Assembly: GCF_004792295.1 (NCBI RefSeq)
Contig: NZ_SRRY01000001.1
Coordinates: 2,614,501 to 2,678,500 of the forward strand
Direction: 5' to 3'
From: Pseudoalteromonas sp. MEBiC 03607
GTDB taxonomy: Bacteria > Pseudomonadota > Gammaproteobacteria > Enterobacterales > Alteromonadaceae
DNA length: 64,000 bases
The position numbers and the translations under genes were made by a program. The notes beneath the pieces were generated by a model. The model did not search any database. It was not told the DNA's origin and was given only the letters and a program-made list of their open reading frames with translations. Below are positions 11,038 to 22,529 of the stretch, piece by piece (within the stretch, counting starts at the first letter, position 1; every line of letters starts with the position of its first letter).

Positions 11038-11754
11038 ATGATCAAGCAACTTTATCAGCTCTCACCCGAGAGTGTAGATTTCCCAAATCCTGAATATGCC
11101 CTCGATGAGCCTGATGGTTTATTAGCTATTGGTGGTGATTTATCAGTTAACCGCATTAAACATGCTTATAAAAATGGTATTTTCCCATGGTTTAGTGATT
11201 ACGAACCAATTATGTGGTGGTCACCTAGCATGCGCGGTATTATTGAGTTAAATGAATTTCATGTCAGTCGTAGTTTAAAAAAGCACTTAAAACGTGCTCC
11301 GGTTCGAGTCACTGTTAATCACGCTTTTTCGCACGTTATCAATGCTTGCCGTGAGCAACGACTCGACGCTGAAGGTACCTGGATCACTGAGCAAATGATG
11401 CATGCTTATATCGAAGCACATCATCAAAATATTGCTCACAGTGTAGAAATATGGCAAGAAAACGAACTAGTTGCTGGTTTGTATGGCATCATGCAAAACG
11501 GTATATTTTGTGGTGAATCCATGTTTCATACCATCAGCAATGGTTCTAAACTTGCGATGTGGGCATTAGTTAACTGGCTAAAAAAACACCACGCCCATTT
11601 TATCGATTGTCAATTAGAAAACCCCTATTTGATCACTTTAGGCGCAAAAGTTATTCCACGTAGAGAATTTTTAACTAGACTTAAATTAGCCCATAGCTAC
11701 ATCCCCACAGCAAGTATGTGGCAACCGCAAGAGTTGATTGATATTTATGACTGA
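11038..11754 (+). CDS. aat: Leucyl/phenylalanyl-tRNA--protein transferase
   Basis: Aat attaches Leu or Phe from aminoacyl-tRNA to N-terminal Arg or Lys of proteins, creating N-end-rule degrons that ClpS recognises and ClpAP degrades. The 238-residue protein has the family blocks YALDEPDGLLAIGGDL, NGIFPWF, WWSPSMRG, GTWITEQMMHAY and FIDCQLENPYLITLGAK. It overlaps bpt by 8 bp, so the two N-end-rule transferases are translationally coupled. clpA and clpS lie a few kilobases away, bringing the whole pathway together. Confidence 0.96.
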   Translation: MIKQLYQLSPESVDFPNPEYALDEPDGLLAIGGDLSVNRIKHAYKNGIFPWFSDYEPIMWWSPSMRGIIELNEFHVSRSLKKHLKRAPVRVTVNHAFSHVINACREQRLDAEGTWITEQMMHAYIEAHHQNIAHSVEIWQENELVAGLYGIMQNGIFCGESMFHTISNGSKLAMWALVNWLKKHHAHFIDCQLENPYLITLGAKVIPRREFLTRLKLAHSYIPTASMWQPQELIDIYD

Positions 11755-12451
11755 GCATTTACCCGCAAGACTAGGTTTAAGCCAACAATTTGATTGTAGT
11801 TATTTACCAAATCGCCAAGAACAACTATTGGTTATTCTTGATCCAAGTTGTTATGGCCCTGATAGGTTTGAGGAACTACTTGCTTTAGGGTTTAGGCGAA
11901 GTGGTGATCAGATTTATCGTCCCCACTGCCCAAGTTGTAATGCTTGTAACTCAGTGCGGGTGCTTGCACAGCAATTTACTCCTTCAAAATCGCAAAAGCG
12001 TAAAATGAATAAAGCCAAAAAGCGCTTTACTGTTAGCTATAGTGATCATGAACGTGCTGAGTATTACCCACTGTACAGTAAGTACATCACGCAAAGACAC
12101 CAAGATGGCTCTATGTATCCTCCCGAGCAAAATCAATACGCGAGCTTTTTATTTTGCAAATGGCTTCCTGTGACTTTTATTGAGTTGCGTGATGAGGATC
12201 GGTTAGTCGCAGTCGCGGTTACCGATTGTATGAAGAATTCACTTTCAGCTATTTATACTTTTTTTGACCCAGATTATGAACAATACAGTATCGGCAGTAT
12301 TATGATCATGGAACAAATTGAGTTTGCAAAACAACAAGCAAAAGAATTTGTCTATTTGGGTTATCAAATCGATGAATGCAACAAAATGAAATATAAAACT
12401 CAATTTTTGCCGGCACAAAAGCATATTGGCGATCAGTGGTTGGCGATTTAA
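11747..12451 (+). CDS. bpt: Aspartate/glutamate leucyltransferase (bacterial ATE homologue)
   Basis: Bpt transfers leucine from Leu-tRNA to N-terminal Asp or Glu, the second bacterial N-end-rule transferase (often annotated as arginyl-tRNA-protein transferase, ate). The protein has 234 residues from the ATG at 11747; a longer TTG start at 11738 only adds three residues. Family features are the Cys-rich motif RPHCPSCNACNSVRV, the YxxYITQRHQDGSMYP block, YTFFDPDYEQYSIGSIMIMEQI and YLGYQIDECNKMKYKTQFLP. It overlaps the aat stop codon. Confidence 0.95.
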   Translation: MTEHLPARLGLSQQFDCSYLPNRQEQLLVILDPSCYGPDRFEELLALGFRRSGDQIYRPHCPSCNACNSVRVLAQQFTPSKSQKRKMNKAKKRFTVSYSDHERAEYYPLYSKYITQRHQDGSMYPPEQNQYASFLFCKWLPVTFIELRDEDRLVAVAVTDCMKNSLSAIYTFFDPDYEQYSIGSIMIMEQIEFAKQQAKEFVYLGYQIDECNKMKYKTQFLPAQKHIGDQWLAI

Positions 12452-12480
12452 TTGACAAATTTGAGCCCTGTAGCTTTACT
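12452..12480 (+). promoter_or_regulatory. Putative sigma-70 promoter of infA
   Basis: A perfect TTGACA at 12452-12457, starting one base after the bpt stop codon, with TTTACT (4/6 to the -10 consensus) after a 17-bp spacer. It would start infA mRNA about 55 nt before its ATG. Confidence 0.5.
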
Positions 12481-12523
12481 TATTGCCGTATTTTCGGCAA
12501 AATCTGCAGCGTTTAACTATTAA

Positions 12524-12760
<237 letters not shown>

Positions 12761-12836
12761 GTTAGTGCGATAACGAGAAATTTAGCTTTTTGCTGCTTTG
12801 AGTGAGCAGGTGTGTTTATTACAAAGAGCTAAAAGC

Positions 12837-12887
12837 GTTTGTTAAATGGTGTTAAAACTAACTTAGTTTTAATTCCATTTAATAAAC
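12837..12887 (+). repeat. Long AT-rich near-perfect inverted repeat between infA and clpA
   Basis: GTTTGTTAAATGG (12837-12849) pairs with CCATTTAATAAAC (12875-12887) with one mismatch, and the inner TTAAAACTAA/TTAGTTTTAA arms (12852-12861 and 12863-12872) are perfect around a single C. Together they give a ~25-bp hairpin with a tiny loop. It lies 77 bp after infA and abuts the clpA terminator. It may end or protect the infA transcript. Confidence 0.7.
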
Positions 12888-12916
12888 AAAAAGCCCAGCA
12901 ATTGCTGGGCTTTTTG
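12888..12916. terminator. Rho-independent terminator of clpA (bidirectional)
   Basis: AAAGCCCAGC/GCTGGGCTTT stem with a 4-nt AATT loop, A run before and T run after, 20 bp from the clpA stop codon. Confidence 0.88.
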
Positions 12917-12935
12917 TTTTCAGCTAAGAATCAAC

Positions 12936-15200
12936 TTAAGCTGTTTCTAGGCTAGTCTCAAAGTCAAAGTGAATCTTTTTATCCTTCACCGAGACCTTAA
13001 CCGAACCACCATCGGCTAATTCACCAAATAAGATTGCATTTGCCAGTGGCTTTTTAAGCTCATCTTGGATAACACGTGCCATCGGACGTGCCCCCATTGC
13101 CTTATCGTAGCCTTTATCTGCCAACCACTCTCTAGCTTTAGAGGTAAGCTCAAGATTAACTGACTTCTTATCAAGTTGCGCTTGTAATTCAACAATGAAT
13201 TTATCAACCACTTGCAAGATAACCTCTTTCTCAAGGTGGTTAAACCAAATGATATTATCTAAACGGTTTCTAAACTCAGGCGAAAATACCTTGTTAATTT
13301 CACTCATCGCATCATGAGAATGATCTTGCTCAGTAAACCCGATTGATTTACGAACAGTCTCTTGCACACCAGCATTGGTTGTCATAACCAGTACAACATT
13401 TCTGAAGTCTGCTTTACGGCCATTGTTATCGGTTAATGTGCCATGATCCATAACCTGCAGTAGAATGTTGTAAATATCGGAATGAGCTTTCTCAATTTCA
13501 TCCAAAAGCACAACCGCATGCGGGTTTTTAATCACTGCTTCTGTCAGTAGGCCGCCTTGTTCAAAACCTACATAGCCAGGAGGCGCACCAATCAAACGGC
13601 TCACCGCATGACGCTCAACATACTCAGACATATCAAACCGTATAAACTCAACGCCCATGCACTTAGCAAGCTGCTTAGTAACCTCTGTTTTACCAACCCC
13701 TGTTGGGCCAGCAAACAAGAACGAGCCAATCGGTTTATCTTCATTGGCAAGACCAGAACGAGATAGGCGAATAGCAGATGTCAGTGCATCGATAGATTGG
13801 TCTTGACCAAACACCAGCATCTTTAAGTTGCGATCAAGATTTTTCAGCGTTTCTTTATCACTTGACGAAACACTTTGCTGCGGAATACGAGCCATTTTAG
13901 ATACAATCAGCTCAATATCTGCCACACCAATGGTTTTTTTACGTTTTGATGCTGGTTGCAAACGTTGATTTGCACCAGCTTCATCGATGACATCAATTGC
14001 CTTATCGGGTAAATGACGCTCATTAATGTACTTTGCACTTAACTCAGCAGCCGCTTTAAGCGCTTTTTGCGTGTAACGAATACCATGATGCTCTTCGTAA
14101 CGTTCTTTTAAGCCGTTAAGAATTTTTGTAGTATCAGCCACGCTTGGTTCAAGCACATCAATCTTTTGAAAACGACGTACTAAAGCACGGTCTTTTTCAA
14201 AGATATTTTTAAACTCGTTATAGGTTGTAGAACCCATACAGCGAAGCTTACCGCTTGAAAGCAGCGGTTTAATCAGGTTTGATGCATCCATTACCCCACC
14301 CGATGCAGCACCTGCACCAATGATAGTGTGGATTTCATCAATGAATAAAATTGAGCCAGGCTTTGCTTGTAGCTCTTTCAATAGTGATTTGAAACGTTTT
14401 TCAAAATCACCTCGGTATTTAGTACCGGCAAGCAACGCCCCCATATCAAGTGAATAAACCACCGCGTCAGCGATAACTTCTGGCACTTCTTTATTGACAA
14501 TGCGATAAGCAAGGCCTTCGGCAATCGCTGTTTTACCAACCCCAGCTTCACCAACCAGTAGTGGGTTATTTTTCTTACGACGGCATAATACCTGAACCGT
14601 TCTTTCAACTTCGTTATCGCGGCCTACCAATGGGTCGATGTTCCCGTCGATAGCTTGTTGGTTAAGGTTCGTTGTAAAGTTTTCGAGTTTTGTTGGCTCT
14701 TCACCCTGCACTTCTTGCACTTCTTCATGGATATCATCATGGTCTTCACCACCAAGATCGTCATCAGTTTTAGAAATACCATGCGAAATGAAATTCACAA
14801 TATCCAAACGGTTAATGTCGGCTTTTTTCAGTAAATAAACCGCTTGGCTTTCTTGCTCAGAAAAAATAGCAACCAGCACATTCACGCCAGTAACTTCATT
14901 TTTGCCTGATGATTGCACATGAAATACAGCGCGCTGTAATACTCGCTGAAAACCTAATGTTGGCTGTGTTTCTCTGTCTTCTTCAAGATCAGGAATCACA
15001 GGCGTGGTTTCATCAATGAATTCTGATAATTCAACTTTTAATGCGCCCATATCAACACCACAGGCGTTTAGCGCTTCTCCAGCAGAAGGGTTATCGAGCA
15101 GCGCAAGTAAAAGATGCTCGACGGTCATAAATTCATGCCGACGCGTTCTCGCTTCGCGAAACGCCGCATTCAGAGTTAGTTCTAAGTCTTTGTTTAGCAT
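12936..15200 (-). CDS. clpA: ATP-dependent Clp protease ATP-binding subunit ClpA
   Basis: ClpA is the AAA+ unfoldase that feeds substrates to ClpP. The protein has 754 residues from the ATG at 15200 (E. coli 758); a TTG two codons upstream is unlikely because AAGGGG sits at the right distance from the ATG. The N-domain (1-~145) binds ClpS. D1 has Walker A GEAGVGKTA and Walker B SILFIDEIH, and D2 has GPTGVGKTE and VVLLDEIEKAH, followed by the C-terminal AAA lid. It lies 72 bp downstream of clpS on the same strand, the usual clpS-clpA arrangement. Confidence 0.97.
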   Translation of the reverse strand: MLNKDLELTLNAAFREARTRRHEFMTVEHLLLALLDNPSAGEALNACGVDMGALKVELSEFIDETTPVIPDLEEDRETQPTLGFQRVLQRAVFHVQSSGKNEVTGVNVLVAIFSEQESQAVYLLKKADINRLDIVNFISHGISKTDDDLGGEDHDDIHEEVQEVQGEEPTKLENFTTNLNQQAIDGNIDPLVGRDNEVERTVQVLCRRKKNNPLLVGEAGVGKTAIAEGLAYRIVNKEVPEVIADAVVYSLDMGALLAGTKYRGDFEKRFKSLLKELQAKPGSILFIDEIHTIIGAGAASGGVMDASNLIKPLLSSGKLRCMGSTTYNEFKNIFEKDRALVRRFQKIDVLEPSVADTTKILNGLKERYEEHHGIRYTQKALKAAAELSAKYINERHLPDKAIDVIDEAGANQRLQPASKRKKTIGVADIELIVSKMARIPQQSVSSSDKETLKNLDRNLKMLVFGQDQSIDALTSAIRLSRSGLANEDKPIGSFLFAGPTGVGKTEVTKQLAKCMGVEFIRFDMSEYVERHAVSRLIGAPPGYVGFEQGGLLTEAVIKNPHAVVLLDEIEKAHSDIYNILLQVMDHGTLTDNNGRKADFRNVVLVMTTNAGVQETVRKSIGFTEQDHSHDAMSEINKVFSPEFRNRLDNIIWFNHLEKEVILQVVDKFIVELQAQLDKKSVNLELTSKAREWLADKGYDKAMGARPMARVIQDELKKPLANAILFGELADGGSVKVSVKDKKIHFDFETSLETA

Positions 15201-15272
15201 TGGCAACCCCTTACTGAGATAATATTTTATATACCGTTGTGACGGGTTAATCGGTTCACCCTACCTTGGTAT

Positions 15273-15590
15273 TTATTCCTGCTCACAACTACAAAGCAGT
15301 GGATGCTCGTTATCTCGTGCGTAACGATTAACTTGCTCAGCTTTGGTATGGGCTACATCGGCACTGTAAACACCGCATATTGCTTTACCGTTATGATGAA
15401 CTTGAAGCATCACATCTGTTGCTCTATCGCTATCCATATTAAAAAACGTCATAAGTACTTCTATCACAAAGTCCATAGGCGTGTAATCATCATTGTTTAA
15501 AATGACTTTATATTTTCGCGGCGGCTGCAATTTTTGCTTTTCACTATCGCGAACTGTATCAATAACACCAGAATCTTTCATACCACTCAT
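15273..15590 (-). CDS. clpS: ATP-dependent Clp protease adaptor ClpS
   Basis: ClpS binds N-degrons (Leu, Phe, Trp, Tyr) and hands them to ClpA. The core [20 protein letters not shown], the [16 protein letters not shown] helix and C-terminal [11 protein letters not shown] match the family; the NDDYTPM segment forms the residue-binding pocket. The longest frame starts at a TTG (15620), but the ATG at 15590 (105 aa) or 15581 (102 aa) gives the usual length of about 106; 15590 is chosen with moderate certainty. Together with aat, bpt and clpA it completes the N-end-rule pathway. It is divergent from cspD. Confidence 0.93.
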   Translation of the reverse strand: MSGMKDSGVIDTVRDSEKQKLQPPRKYKVILNNDDYTPMDFVIEVLMTFFNMDSDRATDVMLQVHHNGKAICGVYSADVAHTKAEQVNRYARDNEHPLLCSCEQE

Positions 15591-15789
15591 AATAAATATA
15601 GTCTTGTCTTTAGAACTCAAGCAAACTTGAATAAAAAAATAAATAAATTGTTAAAAAATAGCCCAAAACACTTGACTGATTGGCCAAATAAACTACAGTC
15701 AAAGATAGATTGATTAATCATTAGTCAGTCTAGCAAATTACACGGTTTAGAATAACTAAATTAGTCAACTTATAGAAGGATGTAGAAGT

Positions 15790-16005
15790 ATGGCTTGTGG
15801 AAAAGTCAAATGGTTCAACAATGCCAAAGGTTTTGGTTTTATCGTAGAAGACGGCAGCGAGACTGATATATTCGCTCATTACTCAACGATTGTAATGGAC
15901 GGTTATAAAACACTTAAAGCTGGTCAAGATGTAACATTCGAATTGCAACAAGGTCCTAAAGGGTTACACGCAACGAATATTGCGCCTAACGATGAGATCT
16001 CTTAG
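15790..16005 (+). CDS. cspD: Cold-shock-like protein CspD
   Basis: A 71-residue cold-shock-domain protein with RNP1 KGFGFI and RNP2-like DIFAHYS. The sequence GKVKWFNNAKGFGFIVEDG and its position divergent from clpS identify CspD rather than CspA. In E. coli CspD binds single-stranded DNA, blocks replication initiation in stationary phase and is degraded by Lon. RBS GAAGGATG lies before the ATG. The 170-bp clpS-cspD gap carries divergent promoters; a possible -35 TTGACT is at about 15672. Confidence 0.95.
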   Translation: MACGKVKWFNNAKGFGFIVEDGSETDIFAHYSTIVMDGYKTLKAGQDVTFELQQGPKGLHATNIAPNDEIS

Positions 16006-18715
<2,710 letters not shown>

Positions 18716-18746
18716 TTCGTTAGAACTCGCTAATCTTCTAAAAAAT

Positions 18747-18808
18747 AAGAGAGTTATCTCGATTGCTGAGGCTCTATGAGCCTTAGCAAAAGAGCAACTC
18801 TCTTTTTA
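18747..18808 (+). terminator. Compound terminator after icd
   Basis: An outer AGAGAGTT/AACTCTCT stem encloses an inner TTGCTGAGGCT/AGCCTTAGCAA hairpin and ends in a T run. The remaining 276 bp to 19084 are AT-rich with nothing else recognisable. Confidence 0.8.
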
Positions 18809-19084
18809 TACCAATTCGCTTAATTAAACCGTCTACTTTGATGCAATAAACTGGCTGATAACAAAACACAAACTTCGTTATCTACTTGTTATCGAAAATT
18901 GCCTCAACATTGCGCTAATTACTACATCCATACAGTCATAAATAAGTAATTTTTAAAGCTGTTAAAAAGCTTCAATCTCTTAAATGATTAAGCATGACTG
19001 CCAACAGGTATTATTCATTCACCTAGTCAGCCGTTCATAAACCACAACATATAACAATAGCTTCGATTCAGTTTTAACTTATAA

Positions 19085-19399
19085 CTAAGCGTTTGCTGTT
19101 TTCGCCTTTTTGTTTTTAGCCATACGTTTAGCGCGTTTAATGGCAGATTTTTTTGATGCTTTCTTTTGCGCTATCTTGAGCACTATGGCCTCTTTTAGTT
19201 GCTTTTTAGCTGCTTTAAGACGTTTTTGAGCATTCTTAGCAAGACTTTCAGCTTCGTTTGCTTTATCAACGGCTGCTTGGGCTTGTTCAGCGGCCTCTTT
19301 TGCAATCGCAGCGGTTCTTTGTACTTCTTTTTTACTTTTAGCGAGGCTCTTCTCTAACTTTGCTAAGCGCTCGTCATACATTGGATCTGTAATTTCCAT
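19085..19399 (-). CDS. Small Lys/Ala-rich coiled-coil protein, unknown function
   Basis: A 104-residue protein not recognised as a named family. Residues ~5-70 are heptad-patterned and rich in Ala, Glu, Lys and Gln, so a long coiled coil is likely. The last ~30 residues are extremely basic (KKASKKSAIKRAKRMAKNKK), resembling histone-H1-like tails that bind polyanions. There is no signal peptide or membrane segment. The gene begins 15 bp after the ppk2 stop codon, with AGGAG before its ATG, so it is almost certainly co-transcribed with ppk2. A link to polyphosphate or nucleic acid binding is inference from charge and context only. Confidence 0.8.
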   Translation of the reverse strand: MEITDPMYDERLAKLEKSLAKSKKEVQRTAAIAKEAAEQAQAAVDKANEAESLAKNAQKRLKAAKKQLKEAIVLKIAQKKASKKSAIKRAKRMAKNKKAKTANA

Positions 19400-19414
19400 T
19401 TCACTCTCCTAATC

Positions 19415-20305
19415 TTAACGTTGAGACATTTTTGTTGGTTCACCAACAATTAATGGGTCAACTTGATCAACAATTTCATGGTCTTTGCCTGGATAATCTA
19501 AACAACTTAAAAAGTGACGCATGCAGTTAATACGACCACGTTTTTTGTCATCAGAACGAATTTGAGTCCACGGTGCGTCTTTAGTATGGGTATGAAACAT
19601 CATGGCGTCTTTTGCTGCACTGTAGTCATGCCATTTGGCTAATGATGCCATATCAACCGGGCTCAGTTTCCATTGCTTTAGAGGATCGTTTTGGCGTGAT
19701 TTAAAGCGTCTAAATTGCTCTTCTCTACTCACAGAAAACCAATATTTAAATAATTTAATACCACTGTTAACTAACATGCGTTCAAGCTGAGGTGTTTGCC
19801 GCATAAATTCGAGGTATTCTTGGTCTTCACAAAACCCCATGACCTTCTCTACGCCAGCGCGATTATACCAAGAACGGTCAAACAGAATTATTTCTCCCTT
19901 TGCTGGTAGATGATTGATATAACGTTGAAAATACCATTGATCACGTTCACGGGTAGTGGGTTTTTCAAGTGCTACAACATGCGCCCCACGCGGATTTAAG
20001 TGCTCCATAAAGCGCTTTATTGTTCCACCCTTTCCTGCTGCGTCACGGCCTTCAAATAAAATAACAATTTGTTGGTTAGTCTCTTTCACCCAACCTTGCA
20101 TTTTTAATAGCTCAATTTGCAGTTCATGTTTATGGCGCTCATACTCTACAACATCCATTTTACGCTTGTATGGATATAGGCCATCAGCATTCCATTTTAA
20201 ATTTGGGTTCTTTACATTTAAGTCAAATACAACATCCTGTTTAGTTTTTCCCTTACTTACTTTTGTAGGCTTAATTAATACTGATTCGACGTTTACTGTC
20301 TGCAT
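19415..20305 (-). CDS. ppk2: Polyphosphate kinase 2
   Basis: PPK2 enzymes transfer phosphate between polyphosphate and nucleoside di- or monophosphates. The 296-residue single-domain protein has Walker A EGRDAAGKGG (~85-94), the GAHVVALEKPTTRERDQWYFQRY block and Walker-B/lid FDRSWYNRAGVEKVMGF (~142-158). The N-terminal ~45 residues are a variable extension. A single PPK2 domain with this spacing fits class I (NDP-phosphorylating) enzymes, but the class is not certain. The RBS AAGGAG lies before the ATG at 20305, and the Lys-rich protein follows in the same operon. Confidence 0.93.
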   Translation of the reverse strand: MQTVNVESVLIKPTKVSKGKTKQDVVFDLNVKNPNLKWNADGLYPYKRKMDVVEYERHKHELQIELLKMQGWVKETNQQIVILFEGRDAAGKGGTIKRFMEHLNPRGAHVVALEKPTTRERDQWYFQRYINHLPAKGEIILFDRSWYNRAGVEKVMGFCEDQEYLEFMRQTPQLERMLVNSGIKLFKYWFSVSREEQFRRFKSRQNDPLKQWKLSPVDMASLAKWHDYSAAKDAMMFHTHTKDAPWTQIRSDDKKRGRINCMRHFLSCLDYPGKDHEIVDQVDPLIVGEPTKMSQR

Positions 20306-20763
20306 GGCAACTCCTTTTTAGTAAATATTTACGTACCTTCATTAAGAACTGTATATTTTTACTTTATGCCAGTTGCAGCATTGTTTATTGATCTACATCT
20401 ATTATTTATCGATATAGAAAACTCTTAAAAATATTAAATTTAGTTATTTTTTACTAACAACACCAAGGAGTATATTTAATAATTTTTAGTTAGTTTTAAA
20501 TTAGCAAACAAAATTACCAACATTAAACAGTCAAGAACATAAGTAATTAATAAATAATAATTAAATTTCACACCTTAAGATCTTTTATTGTAAGAAGACT
20601 ACCTAAATTAGTTGAAACTATATTTTTTTACTCATTATTTTTATCTTACCTAACTTAAAACCAACAAAATAAGAGTAGTAAATAAAATAAAAATAGAGAA
20701 GATAGTATTAGAACAATACTTGTTGATGAAAGGGTTAATTAAATATAAAAGCAAGCTAAAATA
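20306..20763. other. AT-rich intergenic region upstream of ppk2 (about 460 bp)
   Basis: Extremely AT-rich sequence with no ORF of significance on either strand. It presumably holds the ppk2 promoter next to 20306 and an AT-rich or curved upstream element. The DUF2987 terminator marks its other boundary. Confidence 0.6.
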
Positions 20764-20791
20764 ATTGAGGGAGCATAAAAAGCTCCCTCAT
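20757..20791 (-). terminator. Probable terminator after the DUF2987 gene
   Basis: A perfect 9-bp stem TGAGGGAGC/GCTCCCTCA with a 7-nt loop lies 44 bp beyond the stop codon. On the minus strand it is followed by ATTATTTT, a moderate T tract. Confidence 0.65.
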
Positions 20792-20833
20792 ATAGCACAG
20801 TTTACATACGCACAGGGCGTGTTGTTGATGCAG

Positions 20834-21502
20834 TTATTTAACAATCCATGGGGTTGCGCTGATCAACCGAGCACTTGTTTGCAGTTTTGTTTGATTGTCT
20901 TGCCAATCATCAGTCACCATTATTGCACAACGGCTTTGCTTGCAATTATCAGCCTCTGATATTGCCACATTTTCATCCGCAAATTTAAGCACAACTCCCT
21001 GTTGCTCTGGCAACAAAAACCACATTAATTTACTGACGAAGAATCCTGATAAATCAGATAGCAATTCATCAAACTCTTCATTTAACTCATAAAGGTTTGC
21101 TTTTGTCAGTGCAAAGTCACTCAGGTTGGTTGCTTCAATTTGTAGCTTTAATTGGCAATCATGCTGAGGATTCTCAGGTTTTACGACAATTACCGCCTTA
21201 TCTGTATCGAGTTGTTTATCAAACGGTAGCAACAACTGGGCTTGATCTGTATAGGTAAGATCAAATTCTTGTTGTTCTGTTATTATTTTCCCTGACTTAA
21301 TTTTGCATACATCATTTGTAGCAATGTCAGATAAATAAAAGTTTACTTGCGCGTACTGAAAGTCACCTTTGTTAACCACTTTAAGGCGGTCATAAAAGCC
21401 ATCGTATGCAACAACAAACTCGCCTGCGGTTGCTGTTCCTACAGAAGCACCTAAGGTAGCGGCAAACACTACCGCCTTGAAACATGACATAACTTTATTC
21501 AT
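20834..21502 (-). CDS. DUF2987 domain periplasmic/secreted protein
   Basis: A 222-residue protein with a Sec signal peptide (cleavage probably after GTATA at ~27) and a beta-rich body typical of DUF2987, a family of unknown function found in Pseudoalteromonas, Shewanella and Vibrio. It contains Cys residues (DVCKI, HDCQL, DNCKQSRC) that could form disulfides in the periplasm. The start is the ATG at 21502, which lies within the upstream Bax-like gene, giving an 8-bp overlap; a TTG one codon earlier is less likely. The coupling suggests an envelope role shared with the glucosaminidase. Confidence 0.82.
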   Translation of the reverse strand: MNKVMSCFKAVVFAATLGASVGTATAGEFVVAYDGFYDRLKVVNKGDFQYAQVNFYLSDIATNDVCKIKSGKIITEQQEFDLTYTDQAQLLLPFDKQLDTDKAVIVVKPENPQHDCQLKLQIEATNLSDFALTKANLYELNEEFDELLSDLSGFFVSKLMWFLLPEQQGVVLKFADENVAISEADNCKQSRCAIMVTDDWQDNQTKLQTSARLISATPWIVK

Positions 21503-22313
21503 CAAAATATGCTCTGTTTTGATTTATCATTGTGTTTAACTCTTCAATGTAAGCTTCTCGTCGCTCAGAATAAGATAACAAACCCTGCGTTAAAACTGTG
21601 GCTTCAATAGGCTTTTGTTGACGGCGTAAATCTGCTCGGATTGAACGTAAATCTTTGTATGCCGCATGAGTATTAATGTTTTTAAAGTAAGAGCTTACAG
21701 CAGCTCTTACAGACTTAAAAGCCGTTACTTCATGAGCAGCTTCATCAGCACGACGGCGTGGTACCATACCGCAACCTTTTTTGTAGCACCACTGACCAAA
21801 AAAGTTAAGGCCAATTCGCGCAAATCGCGATGTTCCCCAAGCCGATTCATTCGCAGCCTGCATCAAAGCAAGTTCTTTTGGAATAATATCAACACGGCGT
21901 AATGCCTGAGATAGTGACAGTACATCAATCGTCGTCGGCAGTTTATAACTGGTGAGGATTTTCTTTATATCTGATTTTTGTTTAACTGTTAAAGGCTCAT
22001 TATATTCCAGCATCATGCGAGCTATTTCTAATGTTGCTCTTTGCTGCAAAATTTTCTTATTTTCAGCCTCAACATGCGGGCGTATAAAATCAAAAAATGC
22101 ATGTTTCTTCTCTTTTACATCACTGAACGCAGCAAAATCAGGGAGTTTAACATTATGTAATGGCTTCTCTTTTTTTATAGTTTGCTGGCTGCCCTTGCTA
22201 GTTGTAAGGTCTTGTGAAGATACGTCAACACCACTTTCATTATCTATAAAAGGTGACAACAGTGCCCAAGTAAAAAAGGCAGCTAGTAAAATTTGAAAAA
22301 CGTATTTAAGCAT
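21495..22313 (-). CDS. Bax-like glucosaminidase-domain protein
   Basis: A 272-residue protein resembling E. coli Bax, a member of the FlgJ/LytG-type glucosaminidase family predicted to cleave peptidoglycan glycan strands. One N-terminal membrane or signal segment (~4-20) is followed by a ~90-residue linker region and the glucosaminidase domain. The catalytic Glu is in MQAANESAWGTSRFA and the family's FFGQWCYKKGCGMVPRRR stretch follows. ATG at 22313 is preferred over an upstream TTG because it places the hydrophobic segment at the N-terminus. It overlaps the DUF2987 gene by 8 bp. Confidence 0.88.
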   Translation of the reverse strand: MLKYVFQILLAAFFTWALLSPFIDNESGVDVSSQDLTTSKGSQQTIKKEKPLHNVKLPDFAAFSDVKEKKHAFFDFIRPHVEAENKKILQQRATLEIARMMLEYNEPLTVKQKSDIKKILTSYKLPTTIDVLSLSQALRRVDIIPKELALMQAANESAWGTSRFARIGLNFFGQWCYKKGCGMVPRRRADEAAHEVTAFKSVRAAVSSYFKNINTHAAYKDLRSIRADLRRQQKPIEATVLTQGLLSYSERREAYIEELNTMINQNRAYFDE

Positions 22314-22529
22314 GTATTCTCTCAAGTAAACTACTACTCATGTGCGGTAACATCACACACATACAAAGGCGGAGTATATCAAACAAGCCAATCTTTGGCG
22401 AATTCGGTGCTATTTTTTTCACCTCAATCGTATTTAAAAAGTCTCATAATACATTCAATATACTCGCAATTTTCAAGCGGTTGCGTATACTTTCATTAAC
22501 TCAGTCGCGAAACCATAGGCTTTTTTATT

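Noticed and set aside
20765..20959. Plus-strand ORF of 64 codons
   Set aside because: It starts at the DUF2987 terminator and overlaps the end of that gene; no RBS and no recognisable product.
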